Assembly: GCA_937891905.1 (NCBI GenBank)
Contig: CALATT010000074.1
Location: 1 to 27,312, forward strand
Source of the DNA: an uncultured Bacteroidales bacterium
GTDB taxonomy: Bacteria; Bacteroidota; Bacteroidia; Bacteroidales; Paludibacteraceae
DNA: 27,312 nt
Reading direction: 5' to 3'
Shown here: piece by piece, positions 7,781 through 15,219 of the stretch
Layout of the letters: each line of letters starts with the position of its first letter
How positions within the stretch are numbered: the first letter of the stretch is position 1
Notes under the pieces: generated by a model
Database searches by the model: none
Told to the model about the DNA's origin: nothing
The model's input: only the letters and a program-made list of their open reading frames with translations
Position numbers and translations under genes: made by a program

Positions 7781-9214
7781 TCAATGTTGATAGCATCCCG
7801 CATCGGGACTTACATACGAGCGACTATTACCTTCTCGGTCGTTAGGATAGGGCTCTGCAATCAAACGATCGCCTATTCCTATAGCTGGACTAATCGAGTC
7901 TAAATGGAAATCGTAATAGTGGTATTCTTTGTATTTATAATATGTATTGATAAATACTGAACTGGTGTCAGAAGCATTGCGGTATGCGTTATTTGAGGCA
8001 TGCGGCATGATAAGTGTATCTGTTTGCAAGTAATTTCCAATAAAACTACCTGGATAATAGCGGTCAAAAGGTGTTGCTACCACCAATTGGTTAGGCAGAT
8101 ATCCCGTAATAATACTATTATAGAACGAAGTGATTGTTTGTGGTTCGTTTTTCTGTAGGTTGTCGATAAAGACTGCCGCCGCGTCCTCTTTAGCTGTGGA
8201 TTGAATGCGTATATTGGTATAGCCAAAATAAGAAGCAATAGTGGAGTGAATAAAATCATGCGTACCGCCAGAGCAATACACGCAATAAGATGCGCAATTA
8301 CTAATCTCGCTATTAATCACCTGCGCATTAGTATTGAGCAGTACTAAGCCATACATAGCGTGATTATGAATACGGCATCCATCCATGCGTAGAGTAGGCA
8401 TATTGTTATTATTGATACCCATACAATAGAGTCCCACATTGCCTGATAAGATATCCACATAATGCAATTCATAGTTATTATCTCGCTCTGCTTGTAGGTA
8501 TATGCCATTCCAACTACCACTCGCATATAGATACGGCACGCTATCAAATAGTTGGTCTAATCGGTCGCCTCTAATCAGAATAGGCGCATCTAATCGTCCG
8601 TTGCATATCATATCGCCCAAACCATAAATACACGCCCCATTATGCATGTAAATAGTAGTTCCAGCGTCCATTAATATATCGCCATTCACCACTAATGTAT
8701 CGAATAGGAGGTACGGTTTGGTGGCGGTGAAATGGTAAGTGGCCATATTCGTGCGTCCGCAACCTTTGTGTCCGATACGAACCACTTCTTGTGCATGTGC
8801 CTCTAACTGAATGGATTGTGTCTTGCCATTCTGTAAATGAAAATGCAATCGATCGGTAATAAAGAGTGGGGCATCTTGGCGTGTGGAGTCTATCTTGACA
8901 CGAACGAAAACAAACATACTATCCTGGCCATTTATCTGGATAGACTGTAGGCGGTCCAAGTCTTGCTCTCCATCTACATTGATACGGAAAAAATCGCCTT
9001 CTTCTTGCCATATGCGGTCAATAACCATGGCGCGGGAGTTGGTATTATATACCATCAGTGTGTATGTGGCACTACCTTGCTCTGTGAATATCGTGTCTAA
9101 GTAGAGCGTATCGTGTGAGAAAGAGAGCTGTAATGTAGGATCATCACTCACATGATACACATCACAACTAATCAATAGCACCAAGCACGATAATATAGGT
9201 AGTAACTTACGCAT
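7781..9214 (-). CDS. Lipoprotein with parallel beta-helix region
   Basis: The 477-residue product begins with a lipoprotein signal; the lipobox is LLISC with acylated Cys17. Residues about 25-145 are beta-rich and look like an Ig-like or adhesion-type module (TYTLMVYNTNS, then MVIDRIW). From about 165 there is a run of short strands with regularly placed turns (MDAGTTIYMHNGA, YGLGDMICNGRL, GNVGLYCMGI, CRIHNHAMYGLVLLN, INSEISNCASYCVYCSG), the pattern of a right-handed parallel beta-helix. The protein ends with SYVSPDAGCYQH, common at the end of such Bacteroidales lipoproteins. No lyase or hydrolase catalytic triad can be identified, so it may be structural or carbohydrate-binding. It lies 3 bp after porT and before a TonB-receptor-like gene, which suggests an outer-membrane role. 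Confidence 0.8.
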   Translation of the reverse strand: MRKLLPILSCLVLLISCDVYHVSDDPTLQLSFSHDTLYLDTIFTEQGSATYTLMVYNTNSRAMVIDRIWQEEGDFFRINVDGEQDLDRLQSIQINGQDSMFVFVRVKIDSTRQDAPLFITDRLHFHLQNGKTQSIQLEAHAQEVVRIGHKGCGRTNMATYHFTATKPYLLFDTLVVNGDILMDAGTTIYMHNGACIYGLGDMICNGRLDAPILIRGDRLDQLFDSVPYLYASGSWNGIYLQAERDNNYELHYVDILSGNVGLYCMGINNNNMPTLRMDGCRIHNHAMYGLVLLNTNAQVINSEISNCASYCVYCSGGTHDFIHSTIASYFGYTNIRIQSTAKEDAAAVFIDNLQKNEPQTITSFYNSIITGYLPNQLVVATPFDRYYPGSFIGNYLQTDTLIMPHASNNAYRNASDTSSVFINTYYKYKEYHYYDFHLDSISPAIGIGDRLIAEPYPNDREGNSRSYVSPDAGCYQH

Positions 9215-9217
9215 CGT

Positions 9218-9967
9218 TTATTCAAAATTAAAAGTGAGGCACACGCAATGATTAGTCAATCGTGAGATTGCATTCGTGTAGAATGCATCCTGTGGAGCCA
9301 ATTCCATGCGTCCCTCTGCTGGGTGTAACTGATTGGCAAAACCAATACGGTAGGTTATCTCTGGGCAGAATTTGAACCATTGGAAATAGAGGTCACATCC
9401 AAATCCTACCTCACAGAAATAGTCCATTAAGTTCATCAATACAGGTTTTTCTCTATCTCTACTCACATTAAAACTCACACCGCCTCCAGCAATCACATAG
9501 GGGCGATAGTTACCTTCTCTTGCAGCAGACCATTTGAGGTAGAGTGGTAGGTAAACAGGCATCGCCAGCACATCTACTTTCTCTCCCGTTCGACCTGGCG
9601 TACCTTCTACAGGGCGTCCGCTCTCTGTCTTATAACTCAAGGTGCGGCTGGTGAACTGCATACCTGGACAGAAACGCAGATTAAGGTATTGGCAGAGCCG
9701 TATATCGCTGATAAAACCTACATTAAATCCAGGTAGGATAGAACTAACGCGTGCGTGGTAAATCTCTGTTTGACCTGTGATAGGATTCACTATAGGTAAC
9801 TCTGAGTCTGTTACGCCATAGCTAGAAAAGTTCAAACCCAACTGAAAACCGAAGTGGATGAGTTTGTCATCCACATAAGGCCTATTCATCGCTTCCTGCG
9901 CCCTAATGCCAACGGATAGGGCGCAAAGGGCAAGGATTAATATGTATTTGTTAGTACGCAATTGCAA
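9218..9967 (-). CDS. porT: PorT-family outer-membrane protein (type IX secretion)
   Basis: The 249-residue protein has a signal peptide (1-23, ending GIRA). Its mature N-terminal part contains DDKLIHFGFQLGLNFSSY, the opening strand pattern of PorT proteins, followed by about eight amphipathic strands. These include RFCPGMQFTSRTLSY, PVYLPLYLKWSA, YVIAGGGVSFN and FKFCPEITYRIGF, and a closing strand CVCLTFNFE that ends in Phe-Glu. PorT is an outer-membrane barrel required for type IX secretion in Porphyromonas and its relatives. The general PorT-like barrel family (OMP_b-brl_2) is broad, so PorT itself rather than a paralogue is likely but not certain. It is followed after 3 bp by the lipoprotein gene. 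Confidence 0.78.
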   Translation of the reverse strand: MQLRTNKYILILALCALSVGIRAQEAMNRPYVDDKLIHFGFQLGLNFSSYGVTDSELPIVNPITGQTEIYHARVSSILPGFNVGFISDIRLCQYLNLRFCPGMQFTSRTLSYKTESGRPVEGTPGRTGEKVDVLAMPVYLPLYLKWSAAREGNYRPYVIAGGGVSFNVSRDREKPVLMNLMDYFCEVGFGCDLYFQWFKFCPEITYRIGFANQLHPAEGRMELAPQDAFYTNAISRLTNHCVCLTFNFE

Positions 9968-9980
9968 TTATATATTAAGA

Positions 9981-12533
9981 TTAATATTCACTCATTGTAT
10001 TTCCGCTATCATCGCCCATATCTTCGTTACCTCCTGATGGCATATTCATATTATTTCTGCGTTGCGATTGGGTGTTTCCAAAACTATAGGTTAGTGTTAG
10101 CGAAACAGAGCGCGAATGCCATCTATTCTCGGAGAATTGCCAGAACTCATCTCCCCAAGTGGTGTTTCTTCTTGCGCGGCTATCCAATAGGTCTCGCACA
10201 TTGAGCGCGAGCGCCAATTTTTTATTAAGGAAGGTGTGGCGCAAACCTATATCGATGGAGTAACTATGACTTGTCATACCTTGTGCCACCAAGCGTGGAC
10301 TGCGATAACGACCAGAGATCTGTCCTGAGAAGTTCTTGGTAAATAAGAACTGCGCATTGATACGCACCGAGGCAGCGAAGATATTCTGCTTATCTAAATG
10401 TACAGGTATCATGGCGCCATGATGCACAATAGTGTCGTGTATCGCTGCTATATTATTCCAATAGAAATTGGCGCTTGTGGTCAATTGCAGCAGTTCTCCA
10501 AAAAGACGATTCTTAGCCACAATCTCCACACCTAAGTCTTGGCGTTTGGATACATTGAGGTATGTGTTCTTCATCACATCCCCATCCATGTATTTGATAT
10601 TTTGCACCACGCCATCTCTGTAGCGCCAGAATACACCAGCGCTCAAAGTGTGTCGCTCCCATGTCTTGAGGTAGTTCAATTCCAAATTGCTCGAATAAGC
10701 GGGTAGGAGGTCTACATTACCATAACTGATGTTTGTGCTATCAGAGAAGTCGATACGCGGATTGATTTGGTTTCCCCACGGACGATTGATACGGCGGGTG
10801 TAATTGAGTTGTAATTCATGTCCATTGCCGAAATCGTAACTGATATACGCGCTTGGGAATAATTGGAAGTACGCTGTGTCTTGCTTAGATGGATTGGCTG
10901 CGTAGGAGTCTTGCACAGTACCATTATTGTCTTTGTAATAGGACTCTAAATGGCGCATGTAGTATTCACCGCGCAAACCCACTTGGATGGATAATTTATC
11001 CCAGAAGCGATTACCATAGGTAACATAAAGCGCATGGTTTTGCACTAAATTATCAAACTGTGCGTAGTATGGGTATAATTCCGTTTGGGCGTCAGCAAAC
11101 ATATTATATGCCACCGAGTTATTCGTTCCCCATGTGCGCGTGTAGTTGTAGCCAGCCTCCAAGCGGCTTTGTTGGGTAGGTTTCCACTCGTAGTCTGCTT
11201 TGATTTCTATATGCTGGTTGTGGCTATAGTTGTTTTGCTGCTGATGTGTGGTGTCCCGTCCTTCTTCTGTTTGGATGTAATCTTGTTCTTGATTCCATTG
11301 GAAATTATTATACATCGCACTCACAATCAGTTGATGCATATCGTATTTGAGTGTGTAGTCGAGTGTCACATTTCCTCCTGGATGCCATCCTCTACCGCTT
11401 TGTTCGCGTGTGTAAGCGCGGTTGTTAAGCGGATTGATCCAATCGGTAAAAGTGTATGTGCGTGTGTAGGTGTCTTTCGATCCCATCACATTCGGGTCAC
11501 TAATCATTCCAAATCCGTTCACTCCGATAGTTGAATGTTGACTGAGGCGGAAATTGAGTCCTGCTCTGGCGAACATACCTCCTCCCGTGCGTGTCTGTTG
11601 TCCATCTTGTAGCAGATGACTCTCAATGAGGGTGGAGTCGAGTTCTTGACTGCCCATACCAGATAAGTTGTATCGGTTGGTCACACTACCGCCATTGCTC
11701 ATGCGATAGCGATAACCCACATTGAAATAACCATCCACAGGTCCGGCATTGAAATTGATATTAAATCCCACATTTCCGCCAGGAGGTATATTCCATGGCG
11801 CAGCAAGTGAGTAGTCTAATCCCGCTTGTACCGAACCGTAATAACCAGCTTTGCGATCTTCTTTCATCACAAGGTTGATGATACCCGCCGAACCTTCAGG
11901 TGAGAATTTAGCAGAAGGGTTGGTGATCACTTCTATCTTGTCGATAGAACCGGCAGGCATTTGTTGGAGTACTTGTCCGCGGTTGTCTGCGTTCAGTCCC
12001 GCAGGTTTACCATTAATCCAAATCTCCACATCTTCAGAGTTGCGTAGTGAGATGGTACCTTGTTGGTCCACTTCTACGGAAGGTATATTCTCCAATACAT
12101 CGGTCACGCTGGCTCCGGCAGACGCGATATCTTGGTTGACGGTAAATACTTTTCGGTCTAATTCGAAGCGCATGGAGCTATGTTGTGCCACCACTTCCAC
12201 TTCCTCCAAGGTTTGAGTATCTTCTTTGAGCAGAATGCGCCCTAATGTTACCTCTTTGTCATTCACTTGGATAGTGATACGCTCTTCGGTATAACCCATA
12301 AAACTGACTATAATCTCATAGGCTCCTTGTGATAACTCAATAGAGAAATGCCCCGTAGCGTCAGTTACGGTACCGCCTACAGGAACGGTCTGTCCTGGTT
12401 GTAGGACAGTAACATTCGCATAGTCAATAGGTTGCCGTGTGGTATTATCCACTACGCGACCTGTTACTTCTTGTCCTGCCCATATTAAGACGGACCAAAG
12501 TAGAAAAACGATTAGATTACTTATTCTTTTCAT
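9981..12533 (-). CDS. Outer-membrane TonB-receptor-like beta-barrel protein (850 aa)
   Basis: A signal peptide (1-19, ending LIWA) is followed by a CarboxypepD_reg-like domain (about 22-105; TGRVVDNTTRQPIDYANVTV, TDATGHFSIEL, SFMGYTEERITI). A plug domain follows (about 110-230; SVTDVLENIPSVEVDQQG, INGKPAGLNADNRG, IDKIEVITNPSAKFSPEG, then AGIINLVMK). The remainder is a large barrel with strand signatures such as LRGEYYMRHLES and YTRRINRPWGNQINPR. The C terminus has a Gly/Asn/Met/Asp-rich tail after the last strand (LTLTYSFGN), so the barrel does not end on its final aromatic residue. It starts inside the end of aroQ (17-bp overlap), indicating coupled translation. Transported substrate unknown; no SusD gene nearby. 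Confidence 0.88.
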   Translation of the reverse strand: MKRISNLIVFLLWSVLIWAGQEVTGRVVDNTTRQPIDYANVTVLQPGQTVPVGGTVTDATGHFSIELSQGAYEIIVSFMGYTEERITIQVNDKEVTLGRILLKEDTQTLEEVEVVAQHSSMRFELDRKVFTVNQDIASAGASVTDVLENIPSVEVDQQGTISLRNSEDVEIWINGKPAGLNADNRGQVLQQMPAGSIDKIEVITNPSAKFSPEGSAGIINLVMKEDRKAGYYGSVQAGLDYSLAAPWNIPPGGNVGFNINFNAGPVDGYFNVGYRYRMSNGGSVTNRYNLSGMGSQELDSTLIESHLLQDGQQTRTGGGMFARAGLNFRLSQHSTIGVNGFGMISDPNVMGSKDTYTRTYTFTDWINPLNNRAYTREQSGRGWHPGGNVTLDYTLKYDMHQLIVSAMYNNFQWNQEQDYIQTEEGRDTTHQQQNNYSHNQHIEIKADYEWKPTQQSRLEAGYNYTRTWGTNNSVAYNMFADAQTELYPYYAQFDNLVQNHALYVTYGNRFWDKLSIQVGLRGEYYMRHLESYYKDNNGTVQDSYAANPSKQDTAYFQLFPSAYISYDFGNGHELQLNYTRRINRPWGNQINPRIDFSDSTNISYGNVDLLPAYSSNLELNYLKTWERHTLSAGVFWRYRDGVVQNIKYMDGDVMKNTYLNVSKRQDLGVEIVAKNRLFGELLQLTTSANFYWNNIAAIHDTIVHHGAMIPVHLDKQNIFAASVRINAQFLFTKNFSGQISGRYRSPRLVAQGMTSHSYSIDIGLRHTFLNKKLALALNVRDLLDSRARRNTTWGDEFWQFSENRWHSRSVSLTLTYSFGNTQSQRRNNMNMPSGGNEDMGDDSGNTMSEY

Positions 12534-12939
12534 TGATTATCCATTCTACGCCTTTTGCGTAGCATTCTGTTCCTATTCCTATTATACTATGCGCGCACAC
12601 GCCCGTGAGGAGACTCGTTTGTCTGAACGCTTCTCGCTTGTATATATCTGTGATATGTACTTCTACCACAGGTATGTCGCTATCTTCTATTGCGTCGCGT
12701 AAGGCCACGCTGGTATGTGTGTATCCGCCCGCATTGAGCACAATGCCATCCACCTCCAATTCTTGTATCCAATCGATCAGGTCTCCCTCATGGTTGGATT
12801 GCTTGCAAGTGAGCATCACATCGGGGTATCTACGCTGTACATCAAGCAAAATTTGTGCCAAACTCTGTGTTCCATAGAGCTCTTTTTTGCGCATTCCTAA
12901 CTTATTTAGGTTCGGTCCATTGAGTATAGCTATCTTCAT
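12517..12939 (-). CDS. aroQ: Type II 3-dehydroquinate dehydratase
   Basis: This 140-residue enzyme converts 3-dehydroquinate to 3-dehydroshikimate in the shikimate pathway, normally as a dodecamer in the cytoplasm. Family motifs: NGPNLNKLGMR (7-17) with Arg17 and the catalytic Tyr22 in ELYG, QSNHEG (47-52), LNAGGYTHTS (68-77) and VEVHI (92-96, with His95). The segment after that, TDIYKREAFR (97-106), keeps the final Arg but differs from the more usual SNI-H-x-RE form. It overlaps the following barrel gene by 17 bp and lies 43 bp after rho; no consensus promoter is seen in that gap, so readthrough from rho is likely. Confidence 0.96.
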   Translation of the reverse strand: MKIAILNGPNLNKLGMRKKELYGTQSLAQILLDVQRRYPDVMLTCKQSNHEGDLIDWIQELEVDGIVLNAGGYTHTSVALRDAIEDSDIPVVEVHITDIYKREAFRQTSLLTGVCAHSIIGIGTECYAKGVEWIINEKNK

Positions 12940-12960
12940 AATACCCTGAATATCAAAAAA

Positions 12961-12981
12961 CTAAAATCTAAATTCTAAAAT
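12961..12981. repeat. Heptamer spacer repeat (CTAAAAT type)
   Basis: Three 7-bp units, CTAAAAT, CTAAATT, CTAAAAT, lie directly before the end of rho in the rho-aroQ gap. A decayed fourth unit covers the rho stop codon. The same unit on the opposite strand (TTTTAGA) precedes the hydrolase start at 17059. Confidence 0.65.
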
Positions 12982-12982
12982 C

Positions 12983-14821
12983 TCACCTCACTCCGTTAAC
13001 CACCAATAAGAATTCCTCATTATCTTCTGTACGCTCCATGTAGGATTTGAGTTTCTCCATAGCCTCTTGTCCATTCATGTCGGTCAGTTCTTTGCGTATC
13101 TGCCACATGCGTGTGAGTGTATCTGGCAGTAATAAGAGGTCATCACGGCGTGTGCTGGAGGCAGGGATATCCACTGCAGGGAAGATGCGTCTATTGGCCA
13201 ATCTGCGGTCTAACTGCAATTCCATATTACCAGTACCTTTGAATTCCTCGAAAATGAGGTCATCCATCTTGCTTCCTGTTTCGGTCAAGGCTGTTGCGAT
13301 GATGGTGAGTGAACCGCCGTTCTCTATGTTACGCGCAGCACCGAAGAAGCGCTTTGGTTTGTGTAGCGCTTGTGCTTCCACACCACCGGATAGCACTTTA
13401 CCGCTGGATGGAGCCACGGTGTTGTATGCGCGAGCAAGGCGTGTGATAGAGTCGAGTAGAATAACTACATCATGTCCGCTCTCCACCAATCGTTTCGCTT
13501 TCTCGTGTACTATATTAGCCACTTTTACATGGTTATCTGCGGGTTCGTCAAAGGTAGAAGCAATCACTTCTGCGTTTACGGAGCGCGCCATGTCTGTCAC
13601 CTCTTCAGGACGCTCGTCGATAAGAAGGATAATCATATATACCTCAGGGTTGTTGGCCACAATAGCGTTTGCCAATTCCTTGAGCAACACCGTCTTACCT
13701 GTCTTGGGTTGTGCTACGATCAGTCCGCGCTGTCCCTTACCTATTGGTGCAAATAAATCAATAATTCGCACGCTCAGTGGGTCGTGCTTACCCGTGCATA
13801 GTTTGAATTTCTCATCAGGGAAGAGTGGGGTAAGGTTCTCAAATGCGGTGCGTTGCTTAGCCAACTCAGGTGCAAGTCCGTTGATGCGGATTACCTTGTC
13901 CATTGGGAAGAACTTGTCTGGCTGTGGGTTTACGCGTATAGAGCACTCGATGGTATCTCCTGGTTTGAGTCCATATTGGCGTACTTGCTCTTTGCTCACA
14001 TAGATATCGTCTGGGCTTGGCAAGTAGTTGTAATCTGCAGAGCGTAAGAATCCGTATCCATCAGGCGCGCACTCAAGTGTACCCATTGCGATGACATTCT
14101 CTCCCAATGAAGGCAACTTAAATTCCGCCTTTTGGCTTTCCTCTTTCACCTCTCCACTTTCCACTTTCGCCTCTTGGCTCTCCGCCTCTTGACTTTCCAC
14201 TTTCATCTCTTGGCTTTCCACTTTCTTCTTTCTACCTCTTTTCTTCTTCTCCACCTTCACCTCTTGACTTTCCACTTTCACCTCTTGACTCTCTACTTTC
14301 GCCTCTAGACTTTCCACTTTCACCTCTTGACTTTCCACTTCTTCTCGCCTGCGGAGGCTCTCCGCCTCTTGGCTTTCAGGGAGTGGTTGGGGGTGGACTT
14401 TTTCTTCTACCTTTCCTTCAAGGAGTGGTTGTGGGTGGACTTTTCCTCCTTTAACATTGATGACCGTTTTGTTAGGTTTGTGGTTATTAGCTTTGAGTTG
14501 TTCTTGCATTTCGGCCATTTGTTCTTTCTCTGTACCTACGGTAGCGAGCACTTGTTCTCCTTTGAGGTTGCTGGTGTTGATTTTAGTAGCAGCTCTTCTC
14601 ACTCCTCTTGCTCTTTCTCTTTTGGTAGGTAGTCCAGCGGCGATGCGTTCATCCTCTTTGGCTTGTGTGATAGCAGCTCTTTTGTCTGCTTGTGCATCTA
14701 AGATGGCATAACTAATCTCGCGTAGTGATTGGCTGCGTTTAGGACTAAGTCCCATGTTTACAGCAATCTCACGCACTTCGTCGAGCGTCATACGCTCGAG
14801 TTTTTGTAAATCGTATTGCAT
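12983..14821 (-). CDS. rho: Transcription termination factor Rho with repeat-filled linker
   Basis: Rho is a hexameric RNA-dependent ATPase that terminates transcription. At 612 residues it is far longer than the roughly 420 of E. coli. Domains: Rho N-terminal (about 4-45), a charged linker (about 48-235), the cold-shock-type RNA-binding domain (about 244-315; GTLECAPDGYGFLRS), and the RecA-type ATPase. Walker A is QPKTGKT (371-377), Walker B is VVILLDS (452-458), and the region with SSTRRDDLLLLP (556-566) is normal. The linker holds seven-residue repeats of the form VESQEVK at 161-232, broken by the basic AT-hook-like KKKRGRKKK (192-200). It also has a duplicated HPQPL motif (129-133 and 143-147). 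Long linkers are known in Bacteroidota Rho proteins; the regular repeats here are unusual. Confidence 0.96.
   Translation of the reverse strand: MQYDLQKLERMTLDEVREIAVNMGLSPKRSQSLREISYAILDAQADKRAAITQAKEDERIAAGLPTKRERARGVRRAATKINTSNLKGEQVLATVGTEKEQMAEMQEQLKANNHKPNKTVINVKGGKVHPQPLLEGKVEEKVHPQPLPESQEAESLRRREEVESQEVKVESLEAKVESQEVKVESQEVKVEKKKRGRKKKVESQEMKVESQEAESQEAKVESGEVKEESQKAEFKLPSLGENVIAMGTLECAPDGYGFLRSADYNYLPSPDDIYVSKEQVRQYGLKPGDTIECSIRVNPQPDKFFPMDKVIRINGLAPELAKQRTAFENLTPLFPDEKFKLCTGKHDPLSVRIIDLFAPIGKGQRGLIVAQPKTGKTVLLKELANAIVANNPEVYMIILLIDERPEEVTDMARSVNAEVIASTFDEPADNHVKVANIVHEKAKRLVESGHDVVILLDSITRLARAYNTVAPSSGKVLSGGVEAQALHKPKRFFGAARNIENGGSLTIIATALTETGSKMDDLIFEEFKGTGNMELQLDRRLANRRIFPAVDIPASSTRRDDLLLLPDTLTRMWQIRKELTDMNGQEAMEKLKSYMERTEDNEEFLLVVNGVR
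14126..14341 (-). repeat. 21-bp coding repeats in the rho linker
   Basis: Tandem 21-bp units (coding strand GTGGAAAGTCAAGAGGTGAA and variants) encode repeats of seven residues such as KVESQEV, VESLEAK and VESQEMK. Units are close to identical at DNA level, so copy number is likely to vary between strains without breaking the frame. The stretch is interrupted by the KKKRGRKKK segment. Confidence 0.85.
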
Positions 14822-14852
14822 AAAAAATAATGTATGTTACTTGGAAATATTC

Positions 14853-14875
14853 TTTGGGATACAGATTTTCCCAAA
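14853..14875 (-). promoter_or_regulatory. Hairpin in the rho leader
   Basis: TTTGGGA at 14853-14859 pairs with TCCCAAA at 14869-14875 around a nine-base loop. With transcription predicted to start near 14877, this 7-bp stem forms the very 5' end of the rho mRNA leader (about 56 nt to the ATG at 14821). It may protect the transcript or take part in feedback control; no such role is shown by the sequence. Confidence 0.55.
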
Positions 14876-14883
14876 ATCGGCTG

Positions 14884-14915
14884 CAAAGATACAACAAATT
14901 TTGCACATACGCAAA
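14884..14915 (-). promoter_or_regulatory. Promoter of rho
   Basis: On the minus strand: TTTG at 14915-14912, a 20-bp gap, then TATCTTTG at 14891-14884. Predicted start is near 14877. The upstream part reads TTTGCGTATGTGCA, the core shared with three other promoters in the window. A 33/34-identical copy lies at 16852-16885. Confidence 0.85.
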
Positions 14916-15067
14916 TAAATGGGTGTTTTTTTTGCCAAATAGAATAAAATTCTATGTTTTGTGGGCGGCGATATGCCGCATATGCTTGCATAAATGCGGT
15001 ATATATACGAACACTAAACGGAGTACATAGTACAGGCAAAAAGACACCCATCCTTTGCGTATGCACC
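14903..15067. repeat. Palindromic element with ~33-bp inverted ends
   Basis: The ends at 14903-14936 and 15035-15067 are inverted copies of each other. The shared core is CATACGCAAA, a short variable part, ATGGGTGT, then a T tract ending in GCC. In the best part (14919-14936 against 15035-15051) there is one mismatch and one indel. The 98-bp middle is itself an imperfect palindrome: CTATGT/ACATAG arms, then ATGCCGCAT against ATGCGGTAT around CTTGCA. The left end overlaps the rho -33 region. No reading frame is supported. It could be a MITE-like repeat or a structured regulatory region. Confidence 0.65.
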
Positions 15068-15085
15068 GCAGAATGCGAATGTATT

Positions 15086-15124
15086 TTCGAGGTGGGACGG
15101 AATAGCCGTGTCGGTGCCCTCGAA
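15086..15124. other. Nested inverted repeat in intergenic DNA
   Basis: TTCGAGG (15086-15092) pairs with CCTCGAA (15118-15124), and inside it ACGG (15097-15100) pairs with CCGT (15106-15109). This would form a branched or extended hairpin in a transcript of either strand. It lies between rho and the BspA-like gene; its role is unknown. Confidence 0.4.
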
Positions 15125-15174
15125 GTACCACCGCACAGACTTAACTATAGCACAAAACCGACCATACAACGAAA

Positions 15175-15194
15175 GGAGCCGCGATAGCGACTCC
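15175..15194 (-). terminator. Possible terminator of the BspA-like gene
   Basis: Inverted repeat GGAG-x-CGC / GCG-x-CTCC with a four-base loop, 26 bp beyond the stop codon at 15220. On the minus strand it is followed by TTTCGTTGT, a weak T-rich tail. It contains one mismatch, so it is a modest candidate. Confidence 0.45.
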
Positions 15195-15219
15195 CTTCTT
15201 TAGTAGTTAGTACTTCGCC

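Noticed and set aside
13047..14003. 318-codon plus-strand open frame opposite rho
   Set aside because: It lies wholly antisense to the well-supported rho gene, has no recognisable domain and a Ser/Arg-rich composition typical of a shadow frame.
14788..15066. 92-codon minus-strand open frame over the rho start and the palindromic element
   Set aside because: It spans the rho promoter and the inverted repeat, overlaps the rho start in another frame, and shows no domain.
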